From: Hominisplanchenecus_A murintestinalis
GTDB lineage: Bacteria > Bacillota > Clostridia > Lachnospirales > Lachnospiraceae
Assembly (NCBI RefSeq): GCF_943193015.1
Contig: NZ_CALPCM010000014.1
Location: 5,147 to 69,146, forward strand
Length of the DNA stretch: 64,000 nucleotides
Direction of reading: 5' to 3'
Positions 56,975-64,000 of the stretch are shown piece after piece. Positions within the stretch are counted from its first letter, which is position 1. Each line of letters begins with the position of its first letter. The notes beneath the pieces are model-generated. The model ran no database searches. It was not told the DNA's origin and saw only the letters and a list, made by a program, of their open reading frames with translations. Made by a program: the position numbers and the translations under genes.

Positions 56975-59522
56975 GAAAAAAAAGATTATCATAATAGCAG
57001 GTATCCTGGCGGCGGTTTTCATAACGGGGACAGGAACATGGTATTTCATTTCCAGAACCGGGAAGGTAAGGGCAATGGTTCCAGTGGAAGCTATGAGCAC
57101 GAAAGTGCAAACAGGGAATCTATCTACGACAGTAGTGGGGACAGGGACACTTAAAAATGATACGGCAAATGCAGTAAAAATTCCCGATGGGATTACGGTG
57201 GATGAGGTGATGGTTGAGAGCGGCGATGCAGTGAAGGCCGGAGAGGTGCTGGCAATTGTAAACCAGGCGTCAGTAACCAAAATATTGTCCCAAATCCAGG
57301 ATGAACTTGCAGAGCTTGATGAAGAAATCAATGACACAAAAGGCGATAAAGAGTCTGCATATATCAAAACTTACATAGCGGGACGGGTAAAGAAGATTTA
57401 TGCGGAAACAGGAAAAAATGCGTCTGCTGTCATGCAGGAAAAAGGTTCTCTTCTGGTGTTGTCTATTGATGGAAAAATGGCAGTCAGCCTGGAGGGAGTA
57501 TCTGGCATGGGTGCCGGGGATGATGTGACAGTGCGTCTTTCCGACGGTTCAGAGAAAGAAGGAACAGTGGAAAGTGCGTCAGAAAAATCCAGCGTTATTA
57601 CCTTGACAGATAATGGGACATCGGTCGGTGAAAAAGTTACGGTATTGGATGAAAGCGGAGAGGAGATAGGCAGCGGAGAGCTGTATATCCATCAGCCAAT
57701 AGAGATTACAGGGACAGCCGGGACTATTTCTGAAATAGTAGCGGAGGAAAATGAGGAGGTAGGCGCTGGGGATACGCTGGTAAAGCTTACGGACTTGCCG
57801 GATTCCTCAGAATATCAGCAGCTTTTGGATAAACGCAGTGAGCTGACGGAAACTTTAAAGGCGTTAGCGCAGCTTTCTGCTCAAGGCACAATACAGGCGG
57901 AATATGATGGCACGGTGGAGAGTGTTTATGTGACGGCGGAAGAAACAGAAGGAAACAGTACAGATGGATACAGTACAGGAGCATCTATTGGAAACGGCAT
58001 GGCATCAGTACAGGAAAAAGCAGGATTTGTCCTAACAGCGGAATCTGTTCAGAGTACCCCACAAAAAGAGGGCTTTACATTTGCAAATACTTCTGAAACT
58101 GAGAAGAGTACCGAAGAGGCTGGCGTGACAGCGGTTACAGACTTGATGGCAGTGTTTCAGGAACTGGGTATCGCAGCGCCTGTAAAGGGGGAAATTCCGG
58201 TATCAGAGATAGAAGAAACAGGGCAATATACCGGCAGCATCCGGTGGACGCCTGCAGATGGAATCTTTGCAGCACAGACTGCTTACACAGCAGAAATAGA
58301 GCTTATAGCAAAAGCAGGGTATCAGTTTATGGCTGTTGACGGGGCAGAGGTTTCTTTTCCGGGCGCGCAGACAACTGTCTGGGAAATCGGGGAACAGTGC
58401 GAAGGCAATACATTGAAATTGAGTCTGGCATTTCCTGAAACAGAAAAAGAGGAAGAGAGTGAGACGCAGGGAAGCCAGGAGAATCCGGGCGATATACAGA
58501 ATCCGGATAACCAGGAGAACCAGGGCGGAAGCCAGAACGGACAGCAAGGCACGGACGGAGGCGAGGGGAATCAGCAGAACCAGAATAGCGGTCAGAAACA
58601 GAATAGCCAGCAGAATCAGAATGGCGGGCAGGGACAGAATGACAGCCAGAATCCGAATAGCCAGCAAAATCAGAATGGTGGGCAGGGACAGAATGACAGC
58701 CAGAATCCGAATAGCCAGCAGAATCCAAATAGCGGGCAGGGACAGAATAGCCAGCAAAGTCAAAACGGAAGCCAGGGTGCCATAAGAACGCAGGCAGGCG
58801 TATCCGGAGGAAGCCTGGCAGGGGCGTCAGCGAGCGCTGTAAGTACAGCGAGCCAGGCGTCGTCAAACGGAAACGCAGAAGAGACGGCGGACTCTTCTAT
58901 GGTCACGGTATTTACGATTTCAAAAAATGAAAATGTATTGCTTTCGGTAAATATTGATGAGCTGGATATCCTTTCCATTCAGGAGGGACAGAAAGCGGCT
59001 GTTACGCTGGATGCGCTGGAAGGGCAGGAGTTTGAGGGGGAAATCACCAAAATCAGCCGAACAGCCAGTAATAGCGGCGGCGTTACGAAATATACGGCAG
59101 AGGTCACAATCCCAAAGGAGGAATCTATGCTGGCAGGGATGAATGCATCGGCAGTGATTACTATTGAACGTAAAGAAAATGTATTGACACTCTCAGCCGA
59201 CGCCTTACAGGAGAGGGGAAACCGAACATTTGTCTATACGGAAACCGGAGAGGATGGGATGCTTTCAGGGGAAGTAGAAGTAGAGACGGGAATTTCAGAC
59301 GGAACGAATGTGGAAATCGTCAGCGGCCTGGAATCAGGACAGACGGTATACTACCACAGGGTGGCAAGCGAGAATGAAGGTGAAGAAGGGTTTGGCGGAA
59401 TGATGATGAACGGAATGCCAGGCGGAGGAATGCAAAACATGGGAGGTGAAAGGCCGGATAAGAGCGGCGGGCAGCCTCCGAGCGGCGGCTTTGGCGGTCC
59501 GGGCGGACAGAGGGGTGAGTGA
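56958..59522 (+). CDS. MacA/HlyD-type membrane-fusion adaptor, enlarged
   Basis: 854 residues, about twice the usual adaptor. One N-terminal membrane helix, biotinyl-lipoyl-like half 'GITVDEVMVESGDAVKAGEVLAIV', a second lipoyl-like segment ~215-280, then an insertion (~380-500) with 'YTGSIRWTPADGIFAAQTAYTA', which resembles repeat domains of surface proteins, a Gln/Asn/Gly-rich tandem-repeat linker (~500-620), then beta-barrel 'VNIDELDILSIQEGQKAAVTLDA', 'ALQERGNRTFVY' and a Gly/Met-rich tail. It would link the ABC permease to extracellular or wall-located steps. Confidence 0.85.
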   Translation: MKRKNKKKKIIIIAGILAAVFITGTGTWYFISRTGKVRAMVPVEAMSTKVQTGNLSTTVVGTGTLKNDTANAVKIPDGITVDEVMVESGDAVKAGEVLAIVNQASVTKILSQIQDELAELDEEINDTKGDKESAYIKTYIAGRVKKIYAETGKNASAVMQEKGSLLVLSIDGKMAVSLEGVSGMGAGDDVTVRLSDGSEKEGTVESASEKSSVITLTDNGTSVGEKVTVLDESGEEIGSGELYIHQPIEITGTAGTISEIVAEENEEVGAGDTLVKLTDLPDSSEYQQLLDKRSELTETLKALAQLSAQGTIQAEYDGTVESVYVTAEETEGNSTDGYSTGASIGNGMASVQEKAGFVLTAESVQSTPQKEGFTFANTSETEKSTEEAGVTAVTDLMAVFQELGIAAPVKGEIPVSEIEETGQYTGSIRWTPADGIFAAQTAYTAEIELIAKAGYQFMAVDGAEVSFPGAQTTVWEIGEQCEGNTLKLSLAFPETEKEEESETQGSQENPGDIQNPDNQENQGGSQNGQQGTDGGEGNQQNQNSGQKQNSQQNQNGGQGQNDSQNPNSQQNQNGGQGQNDSQNPNSQQNPNSGQGQNSQQSQNGSQGAIRTQAGVSGGSLAGASASAVSTASQASSNGNAEETADSSMVTVFTISKNENVLLSVNIDELDILSIQEGQKAAVTLDALEGQEFEGEITKISRTASNSGGVTKYTAEVTIPKEESMLAGMNASAVITIERKENVLTLSADALQERGNRTFVYTETGEDGMLSGEVEVETGISDGTNVEIVSGLESGQTVYYHRVASENEGEEGFGGMMMNGMPGGGMQNMGGERPDKSGGQPPSGGFGGPGGQRGE
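58599..58760 (+). repeat. 54-nt tandem repeat encoding Gln/Asn/Gly units
   Basis: Two nearly identical 54-nt units encode NSQQNQNGGQGQNDSQNP; a shortened third follows. Located in the low-complexity linker of the adaptor; length is likely variable between strains. Confidence 0.85.
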
Positions 59523-59524
59523 CG

Positions 59525-60196
59525 ATGATTCGATTTCATGATGTTTCGAAAATATATCATATCGGAGGGGAAGAGGTGCATGCGCTGGATCATGCCAGCA
59601 TGCATATTTCCCCTGGAGAATTTGTCAGTATTATCGGTCCGTCGGGAAGCGGAAAGTCTACCATGATGAATATTATCGGCTGTCTGGATGTGGCAGACAG
59701 CGGTGAGTATTTGCTGGACGGACTTCCGATTGAGCAGTATTCGGAAAGAGAGCTGACAAGAGTACGTAACAGAAAAATCGGGTTTATTTTCCAGAATTTC
59801 AATCTGATTCAGCGGATGACGGCGGAGGAAAACGTCGAGCTTCCCCTAATTTACCAGGGAGTACGGACGGCGCAGCGCAGGCAGCGTGTACGGGAAGCCC
59901 TGGAGAGGGTCGGGCTGTCAAAGCGCGGGCATCATAGGCCGACAGAGCTATTCGGCGGCCAGCAGCAGCGAGTGGCGATTGCCCGGGCGCTGGTCACGGA
60001 GCCGTCGCTCTTTTTGGCAGATGAGCCTACCGGAAACCTGGATTCCAGAACCGGGAATGAGATTATGGAGCTGTTTCATGAGCTGCACGAGCGGGGGAAT
60101 ACACTGGTATTAATTACTCATGATGAAAAGGTCGCGCAGCAGGCATGCCGAAGGATACGGATTTTTGACGGACGTGTAGAGGAGGTGGACGGATGA
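59525..60196 (+). CDS. MacB-type ABC transporter ATPase with altered signature motif
   Basis: 223 residues. Walker A 'GPSGSGKSTMMNIIG', Q-loop 'FIFQNFNLIQRMTAEENV', Walker B 'SLFLADEPTGNLDS' and H-loop 'LVLITHDEK' are intact. The ABC signature reads LFGGQ ('TELFGGQQQRVAIARAL') in place of LSGGQ. That serine contacts the ATP gamma-phosphate, so activity may be lower. Start ATG 59525 is preferred over GTG 59519. Overlaps the permease gene by ATGA. Confidence 0.9.
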   Translation: MIRFHDVSKIYHIGGEEVHALDHASMHISPGEFVSIIGPSGSGKSTMMNIIGCLDVADSGEYLLDGLPIEQYSERELTRVRNRKIGFIFQNFNLIQRMTAEENVELPLIYQGVRTAQRRQRVREALERVGLSKRGHHRPTELFGGQQQRVAIARALVTEPSLFLADEPTGNLDSRTGNEIMELFHELHERGNTLVLITHDEKVAQQACRRIRIFDGRVEEVDG

Positions 60197-61374
60197 TTTT
60201 TCAATCTCTGAAAATGGCATGGAGCGCTATTCTTTCTAATAAAATGCGTTCTTTCCTGACTATGCTTGGAATTATCATAGGGGTAGTTTCACTGGTAGTT
60301 CTGGTATCTATTGTAAGCGGCGCTACAGATTCGGTAACGGAACAGATTAATAGCATTGGCACGAATCTGTTGACAGTACGGATTACAGATGATAAAGAAA
60401 ACCCACTGAAGCTGTCTGAACTGTCAGAAATTGCGGAGAAAGAGGAAATCGGGGAGACTGCGCCCATCGCTCAAACCGGGGCGACGGCAAAGAGCGGGTA
60501 TACCAGCGATGACATCACCGTGTACGGCACTACGGGAGCTTACTATAATATTCAGGGGCTTACCCTGGCGGCGGGACGTTTCCTGAAAAAAAGTGATATG
60601 GATAACAACACCTATGTGGCAGTTCTCAATCAGACGGCAGCAGAGGAAATATTTGGGACAACAAATGTAATCGGAGAAGAAATATCACTTGACGGAAGGG
60701 GATTTCGGATTGTCGGCGTGCTGGCGGAAGAGGAGTCGGCAGTATCTTCACTGACAAGCGGGACATTAGAGGCATATATTCCTTATACTACGATTATCCG
60801 CATGGCAGACAATATTTTTCATATTACGTCTTTCTATGCTTCTTCTGCGGATGAGGATAGTATGGATGCGGCAGAGAGCACGCTGAAAACATGGATGCTG
60901 GAGCGATTTGGGAACGATGAGGATGCGTTTACGATTATTAATCAGTCAGCGCTGATGGAAACTATGGGCAGCGTTACCAATACGCTGGCGCTGATGCTTG
61001 GGGGCATTGCGGGGATATCCCTGTTGGTGGGAGGTATCGGAATCATGAATATTATGTTGGTGTCCGTAACAGAGAGAACGAAAGAAATCGGCATTCGTAA
61101 AGCTATAGGCGCGGGACGGGCAAGTATTATGATGCAGTTTTTAATAGAAGCTCTTATGGTAAGCCTGATGGGATGCCTAGCAGGAATTGTATTGTCTGTG
61201 GGTATCCTGTACCTTGCAGGGATGGCAATGGAGGAGATGAGTTTCCACATTTCCATGGGAGTGGTATGGGTGGCCGTGGGATTCTCTGTGTTGATAGGGG
61301 TAGTATTTGGTATCTACCCGGCCGGTAAAGCGGCAGGAAAACCGCCAATCGAGGCGCTGCGGTATTCGGGATGA
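60193..61374 (+). CDS. MacB-type ABC permease
   Basis: 393 residues. N-terminal helix 'NKMRSFLTMLGIIIGVVSLVVLVS', an extracellular MacB-like periplasmic-core domain (~50-260), then three C-terminal FtsX helices with 'GGIGIMNIMLVSVTERTKEIGIRKAIGAG', the coupling loop that meets the ATPase. Works with the ATPase and adaptor upstream to export peptides, lipids or antimicrobials; substrate not readable from the sequence. The start overlaps the ATPase stop. Confidence 0.93.
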   Translation: MIFQSLKMAWSAILSNKMRSFLTMLGIIIGVVSLVVLVSIVSGATDSVTEQINSIGTNLLTVRITDDKENPLKLSELSEIAEKEEIGETAPIAQTGATAKSGYTSDDITVYGTTGAYYNIQGLTLAAGRFLKKSDMDNNTYVAVLNQTAAEEIFGTTNVIGEEISLDGRGFRIVGVLAEEESAVSSLTSGTLEAYIPYTTIIRMADNIFHITSFYASSADEDSMDAAESTLKTWMLERFGNDEDAFTIINQSALMETMGSVTNTLALMLGGIAGISLLVGGIGIMNIMLVSVTERTKEIGIRKAIGAGRASIMMQFLIEALMVSLMGCLAGIVLSVGILYLAGMAMEEMSFHISMGVVWVAVGFSVLIGVVFGIYPAGKAAGKPPIEALRYSG

Positions 61375-61460
61375 AAGCTTCCGAGAATACGGTCTATGTT
61401 CATATGTAGAAGTACAAACGGTTTTTTATGTAATAAAATGATGTTTTATGCAATGGGCAG

Positions 61461-61489
61461 TTGACAATCCTTTCAATAGATGTTAAATT
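61461..61489 (+). promoter_or_regulatory. promoter of the amino acid transporter operon
   Basis: TTGACA, 17 nt, TAAATT (61484-61489). Downstream, in the leader, CATGTTCA occurs twice (61495-61502 and 61530-61537) and ACATGTTCAG/CTGGGCATGT can pair; these may be regulatory. Confidence 0.7.
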
Positions 61490-61564
61490 TGAGACATGTT
61501 CAGCTACGTTCTTAAATGAGCGACTGGGCATGTTCATCATGTTGACATATAAGGAGGAAAAATT

Positions 61565-62386
61565 ATGAAAAAATTAATCGCAGCAATGCTCGTGGGTACG
61601 ATGGTATTTTCTTTAAGTGCCTGCGGAACAAAGGAGACAGCATCAACAGACGCAGCTACGGAGGCAGCTACAGACGGAACTACAGAAGCAGCTACAGACG
61701 CGGCAGAAGAGACAGAAGCTGCTGAAGGCGGCGTACTGGTAATGGCTACAAATGCAGAGTTTCCGCCGTACGAGTATTATGAAGGCGGCGAGGTTGTCGG
61801 CATTGACGCTGATATCGCAAGGGCGATTGCAGAGGATATGGGTATGGAACTGAAAATTGAGGACATGGCATTTGATTCCATTATCGCAGCTGTACAGTCA
61901 GGAAAGGCAGATTTCGGCGCAGCAGGCATGACGGTGACAGAGGATCGTCTGGCAAGCGTTGATTTTTCTGATACATATGCAGAGGCAAAGCAGGTTATCA
62001 TTGTGAAAGAGGGCAGCGAAGTAAAATCTGCTGATGATTTGGCGGGAAAAACTGTAGGCGTACAGCTGGGAACTACAGGCGATATCCTGGCAGACGAGAT
62101 TGAGGACGGTACAGTAGAGCGTTACAATAAGGGCGCAGAGGCTGTTATGGCGCTTGTTCAGGACAAGATTGACGCAGTTATTATTGACAATGAGCCTGCG
62201 AAAGTATTTGTTGCTGAAAATGAAGGCCTGGTTACGATTGATGATGCATATGAAAAAGAAGAATATGCAATTGCATTAGATAAAGGAAATACAGAACTGC
62301 TGGAGAAGATTAACGCATCGATTAAGAACCTGAAAGATTCCGGCAAGCTGCAGGAGATTATTGACAGCTATATCAGCGCAGAGTAA
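61565..62386 (+). CDS. polar amino acid ABC transporter substrate-binding lipoprotein
   Basis: 273 residues. Lipobox 'FSLSACGT' (Cys ~20), a Thr/Ala/Glu-rich spacer to ~58, then an SBP_bac_3 domain: 'NAEFPPYEYYEGGEVVGIDADIARAIAEDMG' in two halves, 'AAVQSGKADFGAAGMTVTEDR' and 'VGVQLGTTGDILADEIE'. These bind amino acids such as Glu/Gln, Arg or cystine. AAGGAGGAAAAATT precedes the start. First gene of a complete three-gene importer. Confidence 0.94.
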   Translation: MKKLIAAMLVGTMVFSLSACGTKETASTDAATEAATDGTTEAATDAAEETEAAEGGVLVMATNAEFPPYEYYEGGEVVGIDADIARAIAEDMGMELKIEDMAFDSIIAAVQSGKADFGAAGMTVTEDRLASVDFSDTYAEAKQVIIVKEGSEVKSADDLAGKTVGVQLGTTGDILADEIEDGTVERYNKGAEAVMALVQDKIDAVIIDNEPAKVFVAENEGLVTIDDAYEKEEYAIALDKGNTELLEKINASIKNLKDSGKLQEIIDSYISAE

Positions 62387-62405
62387 TTGAAGGGAAAAGC
62401 AGGCC

Positions 62406-63086
62406 ATGACAGATAAGTTTTATTTAAACTTTATTAAAGATGACAGGTGGAAATATATTGTTGAGGGACTGGGCGTTACCCTGCAGATTACTTTTGCAGC
62501 CGTAATTATCGGCATTGTTTTAGGGTTTCTGGTGGCTGTTGTAAGGGCTACTTATGATAAAACCGGGAAGCTTAAGGTTTTAAACTGGATATGCAATGTG
62601 TATCTGACGGTATTCCGGGGCACCCCGATTGTTGTCCAGCTTATGATTATCTATTACGTGATTTTTGCCAGCATGGATATCAGTAAAGTGGTGGCGGCAA
62701 TCTTGGCGTTTGGTATTAATTCCGGCGCTTATGTGGCAGAAATCATTCGAAGCGGTATTATGTCTATTGACAATGGGCAGTTTGAGGCGGGCAGAAGCCT
62801 GGGCTTCAATTATATCCAGACAATGTGGCATATTGTATTGCCCCAGGCTCTGAAAAACGTGCTTCCGGCTTTAGGAAATGAGTTTATTGTTCTCTTGAAA
62901 GAAACTTCAGTGTCCGGTTATATTGCGCTGCAGGATTTGACAAAGGGCGGGGATATTATCCGAAGCCGTACATATGACGCGTTTATGCCGCTGATTGCCG
63001 TAGCGCTTATTTATCTTGTCATGGTTATGGTATTTTCCAAGCTTTTGGAAGTGCTGGAGAGGAGGCTGAGAAACAGTGAACGATAA
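62406..63086 (+). CDS. polar amino acid ABC transporter permease
   Basis: 226 residues, five or six membrane helices. 'GLGVTLQITFAAVIIGIVLGFLVAVVRAT' and the EAA loop 'AGRSLGFNYIQTMWHIVLPQALKNVLPALGNE' are the HisMQ-family signatures. Starts 20 nt after the binding-protein gene and overlaps the ATPase gene by 11 nt. A single permease gene implies a homodimer. Confidence 0.95.
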   Translation: MTDKFYLNFIKDDRWKYIVEGLGVTLQITFAAVIIGIVLGFLVAVVRATYDKTGKLKVLNWICNVYLTVFRGTPIVVQLMIIYYVIFASMDISKVVAAILAFGINSGAYVAEIIRSGIMSIDNGQFEAGRSLGFNYIQTMWHIVLPQALKNVLPALGNEFIVLLKETSVSGYIALQDLTKGGDIIRSRTYDAFMPLIAVALIYLVMVMVFSKLLEVLERRLRNSER

Positions 63087-63819
63087 TGGGGCTTTGATTC
63101 GGGTACAGGATTTGGTAAAGACCTTTGGCGGTGAAGTCCATGCGCTCAATGGAGTAACGGCCGACATAAAGTCCGGCGAGGTGGTCTGTGTCATCGGGCC
63201 GTCCGGCTCCGGAAAAAGCACATTCCTGCGCTGTTTAAACCGTCTGGAAGATCCGACGGGAGGGCATATCATCTTTAACGGCGTAGATTTGATGGATAAA
63301 AAGACGGACATCGATAAGCATCGCCAGAAGATGGGGATGGTGTTCCAGCATTTTAATCTGTTTCCGCATATGACGATTTTGAAGAATATGACTCTCGCAC
63401 CCATGAAACTTCAGGGAAAGAGTAAAGAACAGGCAGAGAAAGAAGCGATGGCGCTTTTGGAACGGGTAGGGCTTGCCGACAGGGCAGAAGCATATCCGAG
63501 CCAGTTATCCGGAGGCCAGAAACAACGTATCGCAATTGTACGCGCGCTTTGTATGAAGCCGGAGGTGATGCTTTTTGACGAGCCGACTTCTGCGCTGGAT
63601 CCAGAGATGGTGGGAGAGGTGCTAAACGTTATGAAAGACCTTGCCAGAGAGCATATGACTATGGTGGTCGTTACTCATGAGATGGGGTTTGCCAGAGAAG
63701 TAGCTGACAGGGTTATTTTCATGGCGGAAGGGAAAATCGTGGAAGAAAACGCTCCCGAAGAGCTGTTTACGAATCCACAGACAGAGAGGCTTCAGAATTT
63801 CCTGAGCAAAGTTATTTAA
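63076..63819 (+). CDS. polar amino acid ABC transporter ATPase
   Basis: 247 residues from GTG 63076, preceded by GAGGAGG. Walker A 'GPSGSGKSTFLRCLN', Q-loop 'MVFQHFNLFPHMTILKN', signature 'LSGGQKQRIAIVRAL', Walker B 'VMLFDEPTSALDP' and H-loop 'VVVTHEM' are canonical for the GlnQ/HisP group. All three genes together form a complete importer. A terminator follows. Confidence 0.95.
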   Translation: MNDNGALIRVQDLVKTFGGEVHALNGVTADIKSGEVVCVIGPSGSGKSTFLRCLNRLEDPTGGHIIFNGVDLMDKKTDIDKHRQKMGMVFQHFNLFPHMTILKNMTLAPMKLQGKSKEQAEKEAMALLERVGLADRAEAYPSQLSGGQKQRIAIVRALCMKPEVMLFDEPTSALDPEMVGEVLNVMKDLAREHMTMVVVTHEMGFAREVADRVIFMAEGKIVEENAPEELFTNPQTERLQNFLSKVI

Positions 63820-63843
63820 AATAGAATGGATATATTATTATAG

Positions 63844-63875
63844 AAAGAACTGCTGCAGACGCGGCAGTTCTTTTT
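63844..63875 (+). terminator. rho-independent terminator after the amino acid importer
   Basis: AAAGAACTGC and GCAGTTCTTT (10-bp) with a short loop, then TTTC. The last 125 nt of the window contain no recognisable feature. Confidence 0.85.
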
Positions 63876-64000
63876 CGCGAAAATAGTGGGCAGAGTATTT
63901 TCGGGAGAACTTGCGGCAGTTTAGTTTGTAAATTGCGGTTTGTCGGGGAGTCTGTCTTTTACCCCAGATAGTCACGGAGCCGACAGTCTCTATGCTTACC

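Noticed and set aside
58203..58866. Long minus-strand frames with repetitive leucine or serine composition
   Set aside because: They are reverse reads of the adaptor's Gln/Asn tandem repeats.

Overview
The window looks like a chromosome segment from a gut Lachnospiraceae-type Firmicute (Clostridia). Evidence for this is the mix of a spoVT sporulation regulator, [FeFe]-hydrogenase maturases HydG and HydF, a Gram-positive PolC replicase, IspG, a class 1B dihydroorotate dehydrogenase with its PyrK partner, purine-rich AGGAGG ribosome binding sites, frequent TTG/GTG starts, and a very large secreted GH84 hexosaminidase. Assignment below family level is not possible from sequence reading alone. 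No rRNA gene, tRNA gene or CRISPR array was seen.

Region 1 (1-16.55 kb) is accessory DNA in an advanced state of decay. It begins with a small phage-like protein and remnants of defence or toxin genes (Doc/Fic C-terminus, AbiH-like C-terminus, an HTH fragment, a broken nucleotidyltransferase) around an apparently intact BrnT/BrnA toxin-antitoxin pair. An AgrA/AgrC-like two-component system follows, with two uncharacterised charged coiled-coil proteins downstream, then small membrane proteins, a CPBP protease, two GNAT acetyltransferases and a DUF5301-type protein. From 10.6 to 14.5 kb an ancestral two-component/ABC-transporter operon has lost its middle to a patchwork: a fragment of a conjugative-element methyltransferase-helicase, an orphan Vsr endonuclease and an IS200-type insertion. 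A prophage lysis remnant (frameshifted holin, amidase endolysin) encloses a compact locus that looks like an Fst/par-type type I toxin-antitoxin system: a 28-residue hydrophobic peptide, a perfect shared bidirectional terminator, direct repeats, and a consensus convergent promoter for an antisense RNA. A ~95-nt sequence following the endolysin is also present near the left edge of the window, 16.2 kb away.

Region 2 (16.6-44.3 kb) is orderly housekeeping DNA: a repeat-bearing lipoprotein, spoVT, a VanY-like peptidase, nicotinate phosphoribosyltransferase, split transketolase, hydG-hydF, a DUF4358 lipoprotein, a cell-envelope acylation group (SGNH hydrolase, MBOAT, DHHW protein), thyA-DHFR, ilvE, ispG, polC, glpK, and the pyrimidine genes pyrC-pyrF and pyrK-pyrD separated by a structured 157-nt spacer. 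The SGNH-hydrolase gene and polC carry nearly the same ~63-nt sequence up to their start codons, which is unusual.

Region 3 (44.3-47.3 kb) is a second accessory patch bounded by transposase remnants. It carries a promoter-led four-gene cassette with a predicted ADP-ribosyltransferase-fold protein (DUF3990-like), a DUF3791-like protein and two unassigned small partners.

Region 4 (47.3-64 kb) holds surface and transport functions: the 1,697-residue GH84 enzyme, a membrane protein, an orphan NMT1-type binding lipoprotein, a bPH protein, DedA and ZIP family membrane proteins, a MacA/MacB-like export operon whose ATPase has an altered signature motif and whose adaptor contains surface-protein-like repeats, and a complete polar amino acid ABC importer.
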